Made by a program: the position numbers and the translations under genes | Notes under the pieces: model-generated | The model's input: the letters and a program-made list of their open reading frames with translations, nothing else | What the model was told of the DNA's origin: nothing | Database searches by the model: none | Source of the DNA: Dyadobacter sp. CECT 9275 | GTDB lineage: Bacteria > Bacteroidota > Bacteroidia > Cytophagales > Spirosomataceae | Reading direction: 5' to 3' | Length of the DNA stretch: 64,000 bases | NCBI RefSeq assembly: GCF_907164905.1 | Contig: NZ_CAJRAF010000004.1 | Coordinates: 806,001-870,000 of the forward strand | Shown here: in pieces, positions 9,382 to 18,450 of the stretch | How positions within the stretch are numbered: the first letter of the stretch is position 1 | Layout of the letters: the number at the start of each line of letters is the position of its first letter

Positions 9382-9410
9382 CCTTTCCAAGTCTTGACGA
9401 CTTGGAAAGG
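9382..9410. repeat. REP-like hairpin, copy 1
   Basis: Perfect 12-bp inverted repeat, CCTTTCCAAGTC and GACTTGGAAAGG, around the 5-nt loop TTGAC, 10 bp after the apbE stop. The same core (CTTTCCAAGTCTTGA ... GACTTGGAAAG) recurs at 14602-14636. The pair therefore brackets the SusC/SusD operon. It may act as a terminator or as a dispersed REP/MITE-type element. The shared core sequence favours a repeat family over chance. Confidence 0.75.
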
Positions 9411-9471
9411 CACCGCGAAGCCTCAATAGATATATTATATCTTTTCATTTAATAAGCCAAATTTCTCTTTT

Positions 9472-9497
9472 CGAGAACGTTACCGGTAACGTTCTCG
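9472..9497. promoter_or_regulatory. 26-bp perfect palindrome, LacI-family operator-like
   Basis: Two uninterrupted 13-bp halves (CGAGAACGTTACC and its exact reverse complement) meet at a CCGG centre, about 190 bp upstream of the SusC start at 9687. AACGTTACC/GGTAACGTT halves with a central CG are typical of LacI/GalR-family operators. No LacI-family gene is present in the window, so the regulator must be elsewhere. A second, shorter LacI-like palindrome lies at 42010. Confidence 0.6.
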
Positions 9498-9546
9498 TTA
9501 TTAATTCCTGCCTGATTAACCAAAGCTGCTCCAATTCCTTGTAACA

Positions 9547-9618
9547 TTGCGTTTACGCAAAATTAAATTCCGAAAACTAATATAATACAGACTATTATTC
9601 CCACAAATCAAACTTGTG
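9547..9618. promoter_or_regulatory. SusC upstream region with two further inverted repeats
   Basis: The gap between apbE and SusC (about 310 bp) also holds TTGCGT-TT-ACGCAA at 9547-9560, a perfect 6-bp inverted repeat, and CACAA-N7-TTGTG at 9602-9618. I see no clear TAnnTTTG -7 box; ATAAAATTTTG near 9624 is the nearest match. Both repeats are candidate regulator sites only. Confidence 0.35.
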
Positions 9619-9686
9619 AAGTATAAAATTTTGCCCGAATCTGCACATCGTTAATTTCTAATAAAGTTCATCCTAAACATAGTTCT

Positions 9687-12600
9687 ATGCATTCTAAACT
9701 ACTACTTATGAAATTTTACAAACACCTGCTGCTGGTACTGCTCTTGCTAGGACCTGCATGCCTTTACGCTCAAAATCTCAGGAACGTTTCCGGTAACGTA
9801 ACCGACAGCCTCAATACCCAAGGCCTGCCCGGTGTAACCGTTGTGGTAAAAGGAACACAGAGAGGAACTACTACCGATGCCGAAGGACATTATACCATCC
9901 AGGCTGCACAGAGTGAGGTTCTTTCATTCAGTTTTGTAGGTTATGTACTAAAAGAAGTACCTGTTGGGACACGGTCTGTCATTGACATTTCCATGGCACC
10001 CAGCGTAAACGCACTGGACGAACTGGTGGTGGTAGGTTACGGTACTATGAAAAAAAGTGACCTGACCGGTGCAGTGATCCGGCTGGACGCCAAAACGTTT
10101 AAAAACCAGCCTATGACACAACTATCTGATATGCTCACAGGCACGGTTGCCGGTTTCAATGCCAATCAGGGAACTACTGCTTCCGGGGGAAGTTCTTTGC
10201 AAATCAGGGGGCCTAAATCACTGAATGCATCCTCCAACCCGATGGTGGTAATGGACGGAGTGATTTTTAACGGAAGCGTGGCAGATATTAACCCTGCTGA
10301 CATAGAAACCATGGATATCCTCAAAGACGCTAGTTCGGCAGCAGTGTTTGGCGCAAGGGCAGCTGGTGGGGTGATCCTGATCACAACCAAAAAAGGGACA
10401 ACAGGAAAGCCCGTTATCAACTTCTCGGCAAATGTTGGCGTGACCGAAACCGTTAACGATTTTAAGCCTTTTGACAAAGACGGATATCTCACTTTCAGGA
10501 GGGATTTGCTGAAAGCCACCAACCCCAACAACCCCTCCTACTATTACGACAACCCTGGCCGGCTACCATCCGGTGTAACGCTGGAGCAGTGGAGGAGCGC
10601 CAGTAATAACCCCCAGGCCGACAACACCCAGGAATGGCTTGGCAGGCTCCGTTTCTTCCCGATCGAAACAGAAAACTACCTGGCAGGCAAAACCGTGGAC
10701 TGGTACAATGAAGTGATCCAAAAAGGTTTACGTCAGAATTATGATGTCAGCATCGGCGGAGGATCCAAAAATGTTACTTACTACTGGTCTCTGGGGTACC
10801 AGAATAATGAGGGGGTGATCCGCGGAGACAAGTTCTCTACCATCCGTTCCAGGTTAAATGTTGACTTCAAGGTAACCGATTGGCTGAACGTGGGTGTGAA
10901 TACCCAATTTGCCGACCGGGATGAAAGTACAGTACTGGCAAGCCTGTCCCAGATGTTTGTCATGAGTCCCTATGGGTCTATGTTTGATGCCAATGGAGAT
11001 GTATCCTGGTACCCCAACAGTTTTGCCGTTGCCAACCCGCTGATCAACTATTATGGTCAGGACCGCCTCAGAAAAATAAATACACTTTTCGCATCCATGT
11101 TCGCGAAAATTAAACTGCCATTCGGCTTTGATTATAAAATATCATTTCAGCCACGTTACCAGGCTTTGAAGGATTACAACTTCTGGTCATCCAAAACGCT
11201 GGAAGGAGGATCCACCCGTTCCAATGGCTATGGTACCCGCGAAGACTCCTCTACCTATGAATGGATTCTGGACAACCTGCTTCACTGGAACAAGGAGTTT
11301 GGCATCCATCGTTTTGACCTTACCCTTCTTTACAGTTCGGAACGAAACCGCGGGTGGTCTTCTGTTATCACCAATCAGACCTATGTCCCCAATCAGAACC
11401 TTGGATTTCATGGCTTGCAATATGGTACAAGCCCCGCAGTTTCAACCGACGATAGCCAGATTACCGGTGATGCCGCCATGGCCCGCCTCAATTACACCCT
11501 GCTCGACAAGTACCTGTTTACGGCGTCCGTTCGTCGGGATGGCTTCTCTGCCTTTGGCACCAAACAACCACGGGCAACTTTCCCGGCAGCAGCAGTGGCC
11601 TGGAAGATATCGGAAGAGAAGTTTTTCGGCCTGGATTTCGTAAGCCAGATGAAACTGAGGTTGTCCTGGGGTGTGAACGGAAACAGGGACATTGGTGCCT
11701 ATTCCGCACTTGCCCAGTTGTTGTCAACCCAATACTATGATGGTTCCAATGTGCAGGTGGGTGTGTATAACAGCTCTCTGGCCAACCCTAACCTGGTTTG
11801 GGAAAAAACAAAGTCCATTAATATGGGTATGGATGTAAGCTTTCTTAAAAACCGGCTGGATGTAAGTATGGAATACTACGACATGACCACTACTGACCTG
11901 CTCATGAACCGGCTTCTTCCCGAAATCACCGGATTTAAGAACATTACATCCAACCTGGGACAGCTGGGTAACCGTGGTTTTGAGATGACCATCAATACCG
12001 TTAACACTGAGAAAAGAAATTTCAGCTGGCGTTCGAGCCTGGTATTCTCTTTCAACAGGAATAAAATCAAAAGACTTTTCGGAGATTACAAGGAAGAAAC
12101 CGTGGATGGCAAAACCGTGAAAAGAGAACTTCCGGACTATACCAACGAATGGTTTCCGGGCCAGGCGCTGGACCGGGTCTGGAACTACGACGTAACGGGT
12201 ATCTGGCAGGTCAGTGAAAAAGATGCGGCAGCGGTTTACAAACTTCAACCCGGGGATTTTAAAGCAACAGATGCCGACGGAAACGGAAAGTATGAGGCCC
12301 TGGCAGACAAAATGTTCATCGGCTACCGCCAGCCACGGTTCCGTATCGGACTGAGAAATGAATTTACTTTCCTGAAAAATTTCTCTGGTTCTATCTTTCT
12401 GCGAAGCGAACTGGGACATATCGCTCCTTTTGATGAAGGCCTCAGAACAGGTGGCTCGGACACTTATGACAGACGGAATACCCATGATTTCCCCTATTGG
12501 ACGCCTGAAAACCCAATCAACGATTATGCCCGCCTCAATACCAACACCAACGTTTTTGGAGGTGGTATTAAAATATACAAACCCCTTTCCTTTTTGCGCG

Positions 12601-12809
12601 TACAGGATGTCAACCTGGCTTATGCCCTGCCCGCTTCGCTGGCTCAGCGCATAAAAGTGAACAACCTGCGCGTGTACGTATCGGCCCGTAACCTTTTCAC
12701 TTTTACCAAATGGCCAGGATGGGATCCGGAAGGCTGGTCTTCCGCCACGGTTCCGGCCAATCTGCCCATGCCCAAGAACTTCACCGTTGGTTTGAACATG
12801 TCATTATAG
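9687..12809 (+). CDS. SusC/RagA-family TonB-dependent outer-membrane transporter
   Basis: A 1040-residue outer-membrane TonB-linked receptor. The signal peptide ends near CLYAQ. ATG 9687 and ATG 9708 (MKFYKHLL) are both usable; the second gives a more compact signal. The carboxypeptidase-regulatory-like domain (NVSGNVTDSLNTQGLPGVTVVVKG) is followed by the ELVVVGYGTMKKSDLTGAV linker, plug motifs (LQIRGPKSL, PMVVMDGVIF, METMDILKDASS-like, AAVFGARAAGGVILITTKKG) and the barrel. The partner SusD gene follows after 25 bp. No carbohydrate-active enzyme is adjacent, so the cargo cannot be inferred. The downstream transglutaminase is separated by a hairpin and is probably a separate unit. Confidence 0.95.
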   Translation: MHSKLLLMKFYKHLLLVLLLLGPACLYAQNLRNVSGNVTDSLNTQGLPGVTVVVKGTQRGTTTDAEGHYTIQAAQSEVLSFSFVGYVLKEVPVGTRSVIDISMAPSVNALDELVVVGYGTMKKSDLTGAVIRLDAKTFKNQPMTQLSDMLTGTVAGFNANQGTTASGGSSLQIRGPKSLNASSNPMVVMDGVIFNGSVADINPADIETMDILKDASSAAVFGARAAGGVILITTKKGTTGKPVINFSANVGVTETVNDFKPFDKDGYLTFRRDLLKATNPNNPSYYYDNPGRLPSGVTLEQWRSASNNPQADNTQEWLGRLRFFPIETENYLAGKTVDWYNEVIQKGLRQNYDVSIGGGSKNVTYYWSLGYQNNEGVIRGDKFSTIRSRLNVDFKVTDWLNVGVNTQFADRDESTVLASLSQMFVMSPYGSMFDANGDVSWYPNSFAVANPLINYYGQDRLRKINTLFASMFAKIKLPFGFDYKISFQPRYQALKDYNFWSSKTLEGGSTRSNGYGTREDSSTYEWILDNLLHWNKEFGIHRFDLTLLYSSERNRGWSSVITNQTYVPNQNLGFHGLQYGTSPAVSTDDSQITGDAAMARLNYTLLDKYLFTASVRRDGFSAFGTKQPRATFPAAAVAWKISEEKFFGLDFVSQMKLRLSWGVNGNRDIGAYSALAQLLSTQYYDGSNVQVGVYNSSLANPNLVWEKTKSINMGMDVSFLKNRLDVSMEYYDMTTTDLLMNRLLPEITGFKNITSNLGQLGNRGFEMTINTVNTEKRNFSWRSSLVFSFNRNKIKRLFGDYKEETVDGKTVKRELPDYTNEWFPGQALDRVWNYDVTGIWQVSEKDAAAVYKLQPGDFKATDADGNGKYEALADKMFIGYRQPRFRIGLRNEFTFLKNFSGSIFLRSELGHIAPFDEGLRTGGSDTYDRRNTHDFPYWTPENPINDYARLNTNTNVFGGGIKIYKPLSFLRVQDVNLAYALPASLAQRIKVNNLRVYVSARNLFTFTKWPGWDPEGWSSATVPANLPMPKNFTVGLNMSL

Positions 12810-12834
12810 TTTAAGAAATAAATTAAAAATATCT

Positions 12835-14592
12835 ATGAAACGTATCATACAGATATCCCTGACATTAATTGTGCTGTTACTGACGCAGTCGTCCTGTGAC
12901 AAAGACTGGCTGAAACCTGAGCCGCTTTCTTTTTTCAGTCCCGAAAACGTATTCGTCGATAAAGCCGGTTTTGAATCTCTGCTGATTACGATGCGCAAGG
13001 ATCTCAAAAATGAGAATACCGGAACCATGCCGAACCTGACTATGGAATTTGCCGCGTCGGATCTGGCGTCTCCATGGTCGCAGCTGGATTTTAATAACCT
13101 CACCCCCAATACCGATCAGTACTATCGTTTTCTGGCGATGTTTACCGTTATTTATTCTTCTATCAAAAATGCCAATGTGCTGATATCCAGAATAGATAAC
13201 ATTAAGTGGACGTCGGAGCAGGAGAAGAACGTCATTCTGGCGGAGGCGTACTGGCACCGGGCTTACTGGTACTATCGCCTGGTGAACTCTTATGGGGATG
13301 TTCCTTTTATCAAGGATGAAATTCAAGGGGCAAAACTTGACTTCAAAACCCACAGCAGATGGACTATCCTGAGCAAAATCCAGTCGGATATGGAATTTGC
13401 TGTTGAATGGCTCCCGGTCACGGCGAAGTCGGGCGTGATCACAAAAGGTGCCGGCAACCATCTACTGACCAAAATATACCTGGCCAACACCGAATACGAC
13501 AAAGCCATTGAGGCCGCTAACCGCGTCATTAACGGGCCGTACGCGCTCATGACCCAGCGGTTCGGGATAGACGCCGCCAAGACTTACCGCAATTTAATCT
13601 GGGATTTGCACCGCTCTAAAAATTTCAGCCTGGCTACCAACACGGAGACGATCCTTGCTTCTATTGACCGCTACGAAGCGCCTCCGGGAGCAAGGTCCGC
13701 AGGACTTTATACCATGCGGCTATACAATTGCCAGTGGTTCCAGCCACAGGTACTCGACAGCCAGGGAAAACCAGGGATGGTTGCGAGCGGCCCGATGTAC
13801 GACTCGCTCGGGAGAGGCAATGCCAATATCCGGTTAACAGGGTATTATCAGTACGACATCTGGTCCTATAAGGGTGATACCTGGCGGACTACTCCTGATC
13901 TGCGGAGAAGTGATATCAACTGGGTGGATATACATGAATTAAAATACAACAACCCGACTTCAATTGATTATGGCAAACCGCTGAAAATCTCTAATCTGGC
14001 TGCTCAGGTAGATACTTTCAAGCATGTATACGCTATGCCGCACTACATCATGTACAATCCGCAAGACGACCCCAAAGCACAGCCTATGGGAGGTAACGGG
14101 GATTGGTATATCTTCCGTCTGGCCGAAACTTACCTGCTCCGGGCAGAAGCCTATTACTGGAAAAACCAGCTTGCTCTGGCGGCCGCTGATATCAACAAAA
14201 TAAGAGAACGTGCCAAAGCACTACCCATTTCCGCCGGTGAGGTTACGATAGACTTCATCATGAACGAGCGTGCCCGTGAATTGTTTGCCGAAGAACCCCG
14301 ACACTCCGAACTGGTGAGGGTATCCTATATCATGGCTAAATCTAATCTGGGGGGGTATAGTTTAAGCAATTTCAGCCAAAAGAATTTCTTCTTCGACAGG
14401 GTATCCAAATACAATAATACTTACGAGAAGAAGATCCAGCTCCTGGGCAATACCGCAAACATGTCGGCTTTCCATGTATTGTGGCCGATCCCTTCTCTGG
14501 TGATCACCGCGAATACCCAGGGTATCATTAATCAGAACGTTGGTTACGATGGAGCAGATAAAAATGTTGCGCCACTGACGACGATTGAGTAA
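12835..14592 (+). CDS. SusD/RagB-family outer-membrane lipoprotein
   Basis: A 585-residue surface lipoprotein, somewhat longer than the usual 480-550. The lipoprotein signal is MKRIIQISLTLIVLLL with lipobox TQSSC followed by DKDW. SusD-type features are YWHRAYWYYRLVNSYGDVPFI in the N-half TPR-like helices and FRLAETYLLRAEAYYWK with INKIRERAK and FIMNERARELFAEEPRH in the C-half RagB region. It is the ligand-capturing partner of the SusC encoded 25 bp upstream. The unit ends at the hairpin at 14602. Substrate unknown. Confidence 0.93.
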   Translation: MKRIIQISLTLIVLLLTQSSCDKDWLKPEPLSFFSPENVFVDKAGFESLLITMRKDLKNENTGTMPNLTMEFAASDLASPWSQLDFNNLTPNTDQYYRFLAMFTVIYSSIKNANVLISRIDNIKWTSEQEKNVILAEAYWHRAYWYYRLVNSYGDVPFIKDEIQGAKLDFKTHSRWTILSKIQSDMEFAVEWLPVTAKSGVITKGAGNHLLTKIYLANTEYDKAIEAANRVINGPYALMTQRFGIDAAKTYRNLIWDLHRSKNFSLATNTETILASIDRYEAPPGARSAGLYTMRLYNCQWFQPQVLDSQGKPGMVASGPMYDSLGRGNANIRLTGYYQYDIWSYKGDTWRTTPDLRRSDINWVDIHELKYNNPTSIDYGKPLKISNLAAQVDTFKHVYAMPHYIMYNPQDDPKAQPMGGNGDWYIFRLAETYLLRAEAYYWKNQLALAAADINKIRERAKALPISAGEVTIDFIMNERARELFAEEPRHSELVRVSYIMAKSNLGGYSLSNFSQKNFFFDRVSKYNNTYEKKIQLLGNTANMSAFHVLWPIPSLVITANTQGIINQNVGYDGADKNVAPLTTIE

Positions 14593-14601
14593 CGGGTGGT
14601 T

Positions 14602-14636
14602 CAGACTTTCCAAGTCTTGAAGACTTGGAAAGTCTG
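14602..14636. repeat. REP-like hairpin, copy 2
   Basis: Perfect 16-bp inverted repeat (CAGACTTTCCAAGTCT / AGACTTGGAAAGTCTG) around the 3-nt loop TGA, 9 bp after the SusD stop. The core is shared with the hairpin at 9382-9410. The T-tract is poor, so it could work as a hairpin stabilising the 3' end or as an intrinsic-like terminator, but the repetition suggests an element family. Confidence 0.78.
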
Positions 14637-14700
14637 GTCTGCTACTGGCATGCGATTTTAAAGACTCTCATATTACTGAGACTTTACAAATCGATATCTT

Positions 14701-15510
14701 ATGAAAATGAATGGAAGGAGCGTAATAACGTACAGCGTTTATACTCCTACAAATGTAACTACAATGCTGAGGCCACGCCGCCAGGATGGCCAATCCGTCA
14801 TCCGGGAAGGCTTTGAAATTGATCCTCCGGTCCCCTTTTCTGAATATACAGACATCTATGGTAACCCCTGCCAGCGGGCCGTGTTGCCCGTTGGGCAGGT
14901 AACCATTACCACCGAGGTACAAGCCCAGGTAAATCCTACCAAACCCATACCCGTACCCGTTCCGGGATATGTAATGATCGGCGACTTACCCGACGAAGTA
15001 ATGCACTACATATTGCCAAGCCGTTACTGCCAGTCGGATCTGCCTGAGATAAATAAGCTCGCCATGGAGATAGCGGGCAATTTTAAACCCGGTTATGACC
15101 AGGTGGAAGAAATTCGTAAATGGATCCACCAGAACGTGACCTACCAGTACGGCGTAACGGACTCCACCACCACCGCACTCGATATCGCCCGCAACCGGAT
15201 AGGCGTTTGCCGGGACTTCACACACCTTGCCATTGCCCTTTGCCGGAATCTTTGTATCCCAGCCCGAATGACGGTAGGTTATCTGGACAAACTTCAGGAG
15301 ATGGACCTCCACGCCTGGTTTGAAGTTTATATCGGCAATGACTGGTATACCTTTGACGCAGTACAACAGCAGACAGAAGGTTACCGGATTGAGATAGCAC
15401 ATGGCCGGGACGCCGCCGACGTGGCAATGATTACTCAATTTGGGAATGCTACATTACAGTCTTTGCATGTGGAAGTGCAGCTGCTGGAACCAGAAACGGA
15501 AGAAAACTAA
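14701..15510 (+). CDS. Transglutaminase-like cysteine protease-fold protein
   Basis: A 269-residue protein with a complete transglutaminase-core catalytic triad. Cys170 is in GVCRDFTHLAIALCR, His204 in DLHAWFEVYI and Asp219 in WYTFDAVQ. The N-terminal part (about 1-95) is a beta-rich domain with YGNPCQRAVLPVGQVTI, as in the bacterial transglutaminase family with an N-terminal transglut_N-like region. No signal peptide or membrane segment is visible, so it is probably cytoplasmic. Bacterial members act as proteases, amidases or crosslinking enzymes, mostly without known substrate. It stands between two hairpins (14602 and 15530) and appears to be a single-gene unit. Confidence 0.85.
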   Translation: MKMNGRSVITYSVYTPTNVTTMLRPRRQDGQSVIREGFEIDPPVPFSEYTDIYGNPCQRAVLPVGQVTITTEVQAQVNPTKPIPVPVPGYVMIGDLPDEVMHYILPSRYCQSDLPEINKLAMEIAGNFKPGYDQVEEIRKWIHQNVTYQYGVTDSTTTALDIARNRIGVCRDFTHLAIALCRNLCIPARMTVGYLDKLQEMDLHAWFEVYIGNDWYTFDAVQQQTEGYRIEIAHGRDAADVAMITQFGNATLQSLHVEVQLLEPETEEN

Positions 15511-15529
15511 TCTATGAAGGAGGTAACCG

Positions 15530-15566
15530 GTTTAAAATGAAATAACCCGGTTACTTCATTTTAAAC
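15530..15566. terminator. Hairpin between transglutaminase and AI-2E transporter genes
   Basis: Perfect 12-bp inverted repeat (GTTTAAAATGAA / TTCATTTTAAAC) with a 13-nt loop that contains CCGGTTAC, itself complementary to GTAACCGG just upstream, so an alternative stem is possible. It starts 20 bp after the transglutaminase stop. It has no long T-tract, so terminator activity is likely but not certain. Confidence 0.55.
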
Positions 15567-15586
15567 TACTATATCGGGGAACAAAA

Positions 15587-16705
15587 ATGAACAACTTGCC
15601 TTCAACCGTAAAACGGTCCATCGAATTACTGGGGATTGTACTGCTCGTCTCCATCCTGGTCGTTGGAAATGACATCATTATGCCACTGATTATGGCTTTT
15701 TTTATCAGTATCGTTTTACTTCCGGTGAACCGTTTCCTGAAAAACCACAAAGTTCCGGAAGCAGTGTCCATAGTACTTCCTATTTTGATGCTTGTAATCA
15801 TTCTGGCAGGTATTGTATGGTTTTTTTCTGCCCAGGTCAAATCGTTGGTATCTGATTTCCCCAGAATCAAAAGTAATGTAAACATCCACCTTCAGTCACT
15901 CAGTAAATGGATATCGGGTATCAGCCATTATTCCACAACGGAGCAAGTCGATTTTATTAATAAAAACACGCAGGACATGGTGAGTTTTGCAGGAAAAACG
16001 GCCAGCGGAGCGGCAGTTACACTCAGCTCTTTGTTTGTTTTTGTAGGCTTGCTGCCCATTTATATCTACCTGATGCTGTTTTACAAAGATATCCTTCTAA
16101 GGTTTATCTTCATGTGGTTCGACACACAGCATCATCCCAAGGTAAAGGAAGCCATATATGAAACAGAAACAATTATTAAAAGTTACCTGGTGGGTCTGCT
16201 GATTCAAGTCACGTATATGACTGTACTGGTGGGTGGAACACTTATGGTGATAGGAATCAAACATGCCTTGCTGATCGGCGTAATATTTGCCTTTCTTAAC
16301 CTGATTCCCTACATCGGTGCGCTGATCGGTAACATCATCGGCGTGCTGATAACACTTACGTCATCAACCGAACTCTGGCCGGTAGTCACCGTCCTGGGCG
16401 TAATTGCCGGTGTTCAGTTTCTGGACAACAACATTCTCATGCCGCGAATCGTGGGCTCAAAAGTTAAGATCAATGCATTGTTCGCAATTCTGGGAGTTGT
16501 AATTGGCGGTAAGATCGCGGGTGTATCCGGAATGTTCCTCTCAATGCCTGTGATAGCCGTATTAAAAGTTATTTTCGACCGGACGGATATTTTCAAGCAA
16601 TGGGGTGTACTTCTTGGAGATGAAAGACCCACACGCAGTCCCATGATGTTTCCCGCCTTTCGTAAACGCTCCGCGGTGGATACCAAACCCGGGGTGGAGA
16701 AATAA
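15587..16705 (+). CDS. AI-2E family (PerM/YdiK-like) integral membrane protein
   Basis: A 372-residue polytopic inner-membrane protein. Hydrophobic segments occur near residues 11-40 and 55-85. After a soluble insert of about 70 residues come segments around 145-170, 205-235, 238-265, 268-290 and 305-340. The conserved late region with FLNLIPYIGALIGNIIGV, LDNNILMPRIVGSKVKINALFAILGVVIGGKIAG and GMFLSMPVIAVLKVI is diagnostic of the AI-2E/PerM family. Members export AI-2 or other small solutes or act as Na+/H+ antiporters; the actual substrate here is unknown. The C-terminal tail is short and basic. A repeat-rich spacer follows. Confidence 0.9.
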   Translation: MNNLPSTVKRSIELLGIVLLVSILVVGNDIIMPLIMAFFISIVLLPVNRFLKNHKVPEAVSIVLPILMLVIILAGIVWFFSAQVKSLVSDFPRIKSNVNIHLQSLSKWISGISHYSTTEQVDFINKNTQDMVSFAGKTASGAAVTLSSLFVFVGLLPIYIYLMLFYKDILLRFIFMWFDTQHHPKVKEAIYETETIIKSYLVGLLIQVTYMTVLVGGTLMVIGIKHALLIGVIFAFLNLIPYIGALIGNIIGVLITLTSSTELWPVVTVLGVIAGVQFLDNNILMPRIVGSKVKINALFAILGVVIGGKIAGVSGMFLSMPVIAVLKVIFDRTDIFKQWGVLLGDERPTRSPMMFPAFRKRSAVDTKPGVEK

Positions 16706-16800
16706 TCAGTCGGCATACTGTATGAGTTTACAGTTTTGAGTTCAAAGTTCACAGGGTTAGGAAACCGGCATACTGCTCACTCTGAACTGCCTGCTCAATC

Positions 16801-16970
16801 AAGTTAACAGTATTTAGTTAAAAGTTCACAGCGCCCGCAAACTGCTTACCAAGCCCACTGTGAACTGTTTACTGAAAACTACATGCAAAAGTTAACAGTA
16901 CTTAGTTCAGAGTTCACAGCCCTGGCAAAACTGCTTACCAAGCCCACTTGTGAACTGTTTACTGAAAACT
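16801..16970. repeat. Tandem direct repeat, about 88-bp unit, two good copies
   Basis: Two adjacent copies start at 16801 and 16889, each opening with AAGTTAACAGTA and including AACTGCTTACCAAGCCCACT and GAACTGTTTACTGAAAACTA. Degenerate partial copies appear upstream (about 16721-16800, GAGTTCAAAGTTCACAG) and downstream (about 17067-17120, CACTGCGAACTGCCTACT). The repeats mix GAACTGTTTACTG- and GTTAACAGT-type words that are partly complementary, so the spacer could fold extensively. The copy number and the absence of uniform spacers rule out a CRISPR array. No coding potential is seen. Confidence 0.7.
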
Positions 16971-16995
16971 AAAAACTGCTTACCTGCTGCATAAT

Positions 16996-17053
16996 CCGTG
17001 GCACGGTTGATACACCAGGCCCAAATGTGCTAGTTGTTACAACCGTGCCACGG
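16996..17053. repeat. 14-bp inverted repeat with 30-nt loop
   Basis: CCGTGGCACGGTTG at 16996-17009 is matched by its exact complement CAACCGTGCCACGG at 17040-17053, and the two flank a 30-nt loop. It sits in the repeat-rich spacer between two convergent genes, so it could be a bidirectional terminator or a small mobile-type element. The stem is GC-rich compared with its surroundings. Confidence 0.6.
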
Positions 17054-17115
17054 TTACGCGGGCCGCCCACTGCGAACTGCCTACTCTAAACTGTTTACTC
17101 AAGACTGAAAACCGC

Positions 17116-18450
17116 CTACTGGACCTTAAGACGGCTGTTAAAATAAAAATACAAAGGTATACCCGAGCTGATGAGCAATAACCCTATGAGCGCCTGCACC
17201 GGTTTGTTATAGATGGTAACGGTCACCAGAATTAGACAAAAAACCGAAAAAACAGCAGGTATCCAAAGCGGAACCTTATAGGGCCGGTGCATTTTATTCT
17301 TCCGGAACAAAATCACCCCGAATGCCGAAGCGCCATAAAAGAGGAAAGAAGCAAATATGAGCAGGTCCGTAAGAGTATCAAAACTTCCGGACCACACCAG
17401 CACAATAGCCCACGCAGCCTGGATCATGATCGAAAAAGAGGGAGTATTGTAGACCGGATGAATCACTGCCGCTCTCTTGAAAAATAACTTATCCGACGCC
17501 AGCGCGTAAATGATCCTGGCCGACAACAGGATCGTACCATTGGTACAATTAAAAGTAGTCAGCACGATCAGCACAGACAACAATATCGCCCCCTGATCGC
17601 CACCCAGCACTCGAGCCGTTTCAACGGCCGCAATCTGGTTCTTTGCCAGGCTTTCGATCTGTATGGCTGGTAAAATATAAAGGTAAACCGTATTGATCAG
17701 CAGATAAAGGGTCATCACTACCAGGGTTCCCACACCCAGTGCAAGGGGCAGGTTACGCTGCGGATTTTTAATCTCCTCTCCAACAAAACCGATATTATTC
17801 CACCCCTCATATCCCCAGAAGGCGCTTAATGAGGCAGCAAACATAGCCGCGAACAGGCCCCATCCGGTGGGCACGTTGGGCGTTTCCGCAGTAAAATGGC
17901 TGATATCTCCTTTCCCCGATGTAACGGCGAGAACCACAAAACCCAGAATGGCCAGCACGATCCCGATGATAAAATACCTGCTGAGCTTTTCACCAAAAGA
18001 TACCCCCCGGTGGTTTACAAAGCTCAGTGTGATAATCAGCATTGAAGCCACTACCTGAATACTATAGCCTCCTAGCCCGTGTATGGCCGGAATAACACTA
18101 TGCAATGAGTCCGAAAAAATGTAGGCGAGTGCCGCAATGGTGGCAGATTTCATCACCACAAGATTTCCCCAGCCATAAAGAAAAGAAAAAAAACGCCCGT
18201 ATATTTTCTTGAAGTAGACATACTCTCCCCCAGACCCGGGCATCATACTGGTAAGTTCTGCGGTACTCAATGCACCCATCATACTTAAAATTCCGGCAAG
18301 TGTCCAGCAGAGCAGCACCAAGGCAGGAGAATGGAGTTCGGCGGTCATGGGCGCCACCTTTTTAAATACGCCAGAGCCAACTATGGCGCTGACTACAAGG
18401 AAGATAGCTGAAAGAGGTTTAATTGTACGTTTCAGAGAAGGTTCAGTCAT
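17116..18450 (-). CDS. APC-superfamily amino acid permease
   Basis: A 444-residue inner-membrane transporter with about 12 hydrophobic segments. Characteristic APC motifs are the TM1 glycine stretch VVSAIVGSGVFKK, the PGSGGEYVYFKKIYG segment between TM2 and TM3, and WGYEGWNNIGFVGEEIKNPQRNLP in the TM6 region. It probably imports an amino acid or small peptide derivative by proton symport. Its start overlaps the stop of the upstream epimerase gene by 4 bp (ATGA type), so it is translationally coupled into the DUF1611-epimerase-permease operon. That context suggests uptake of an amino acid or dipeptide from peptidoglycan turnover. Confidence 0.9.
   Translation of the reverse strand: MTEPSLKRTIKPLSAIFLVVSAIVGSGVFKKVAPMTAELHSPALVLLCWTLAGILSMMGALSTAELTSMMPGSGGEYVYFKKIYGRFFSFLYGWGNLVVMKSATIAALAYIFSDSLHSVIPAIHGLGGYSIQVVASMLIITLSFVNHRGVSFGEKLSRYFIIGIVLAILGFVVLAVTSGKGDISHFTAETPNVPTGWGLFAAMFAASLSAFWGYEGWNNIGFVGEEIKNPQRNLPLALGVGTLVVMTLYLLINTVYLYILPAIQIESLAKNQIAAVETARVLGGDQGAILLSVLIVLTTFNCTNGTILLSARIIYALASDKLFFKRAAVIHPVYNTPSFSIMIQAAWAIVLVWSGSFDTLTDLLIFASFLFYGASAFGVILFRKNKMHRPYKVPLWIPAVFSVFCLILVTVTIYNKPVQALIGLLLISSGIPLYFYFNSRLKVQ

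Noticed and set aside
11724..12485. A 253-codon minus-strand frame inside the second SusC gene
   Set aside because: Antisense to a SusC with full family motifs; the product has no known features.
16801..16970. Possible CRISPR array
   Set aside because: Only two good copies of an 88-bp unit, adjacent without unique spacers of constant length, and no cas genes in the window.
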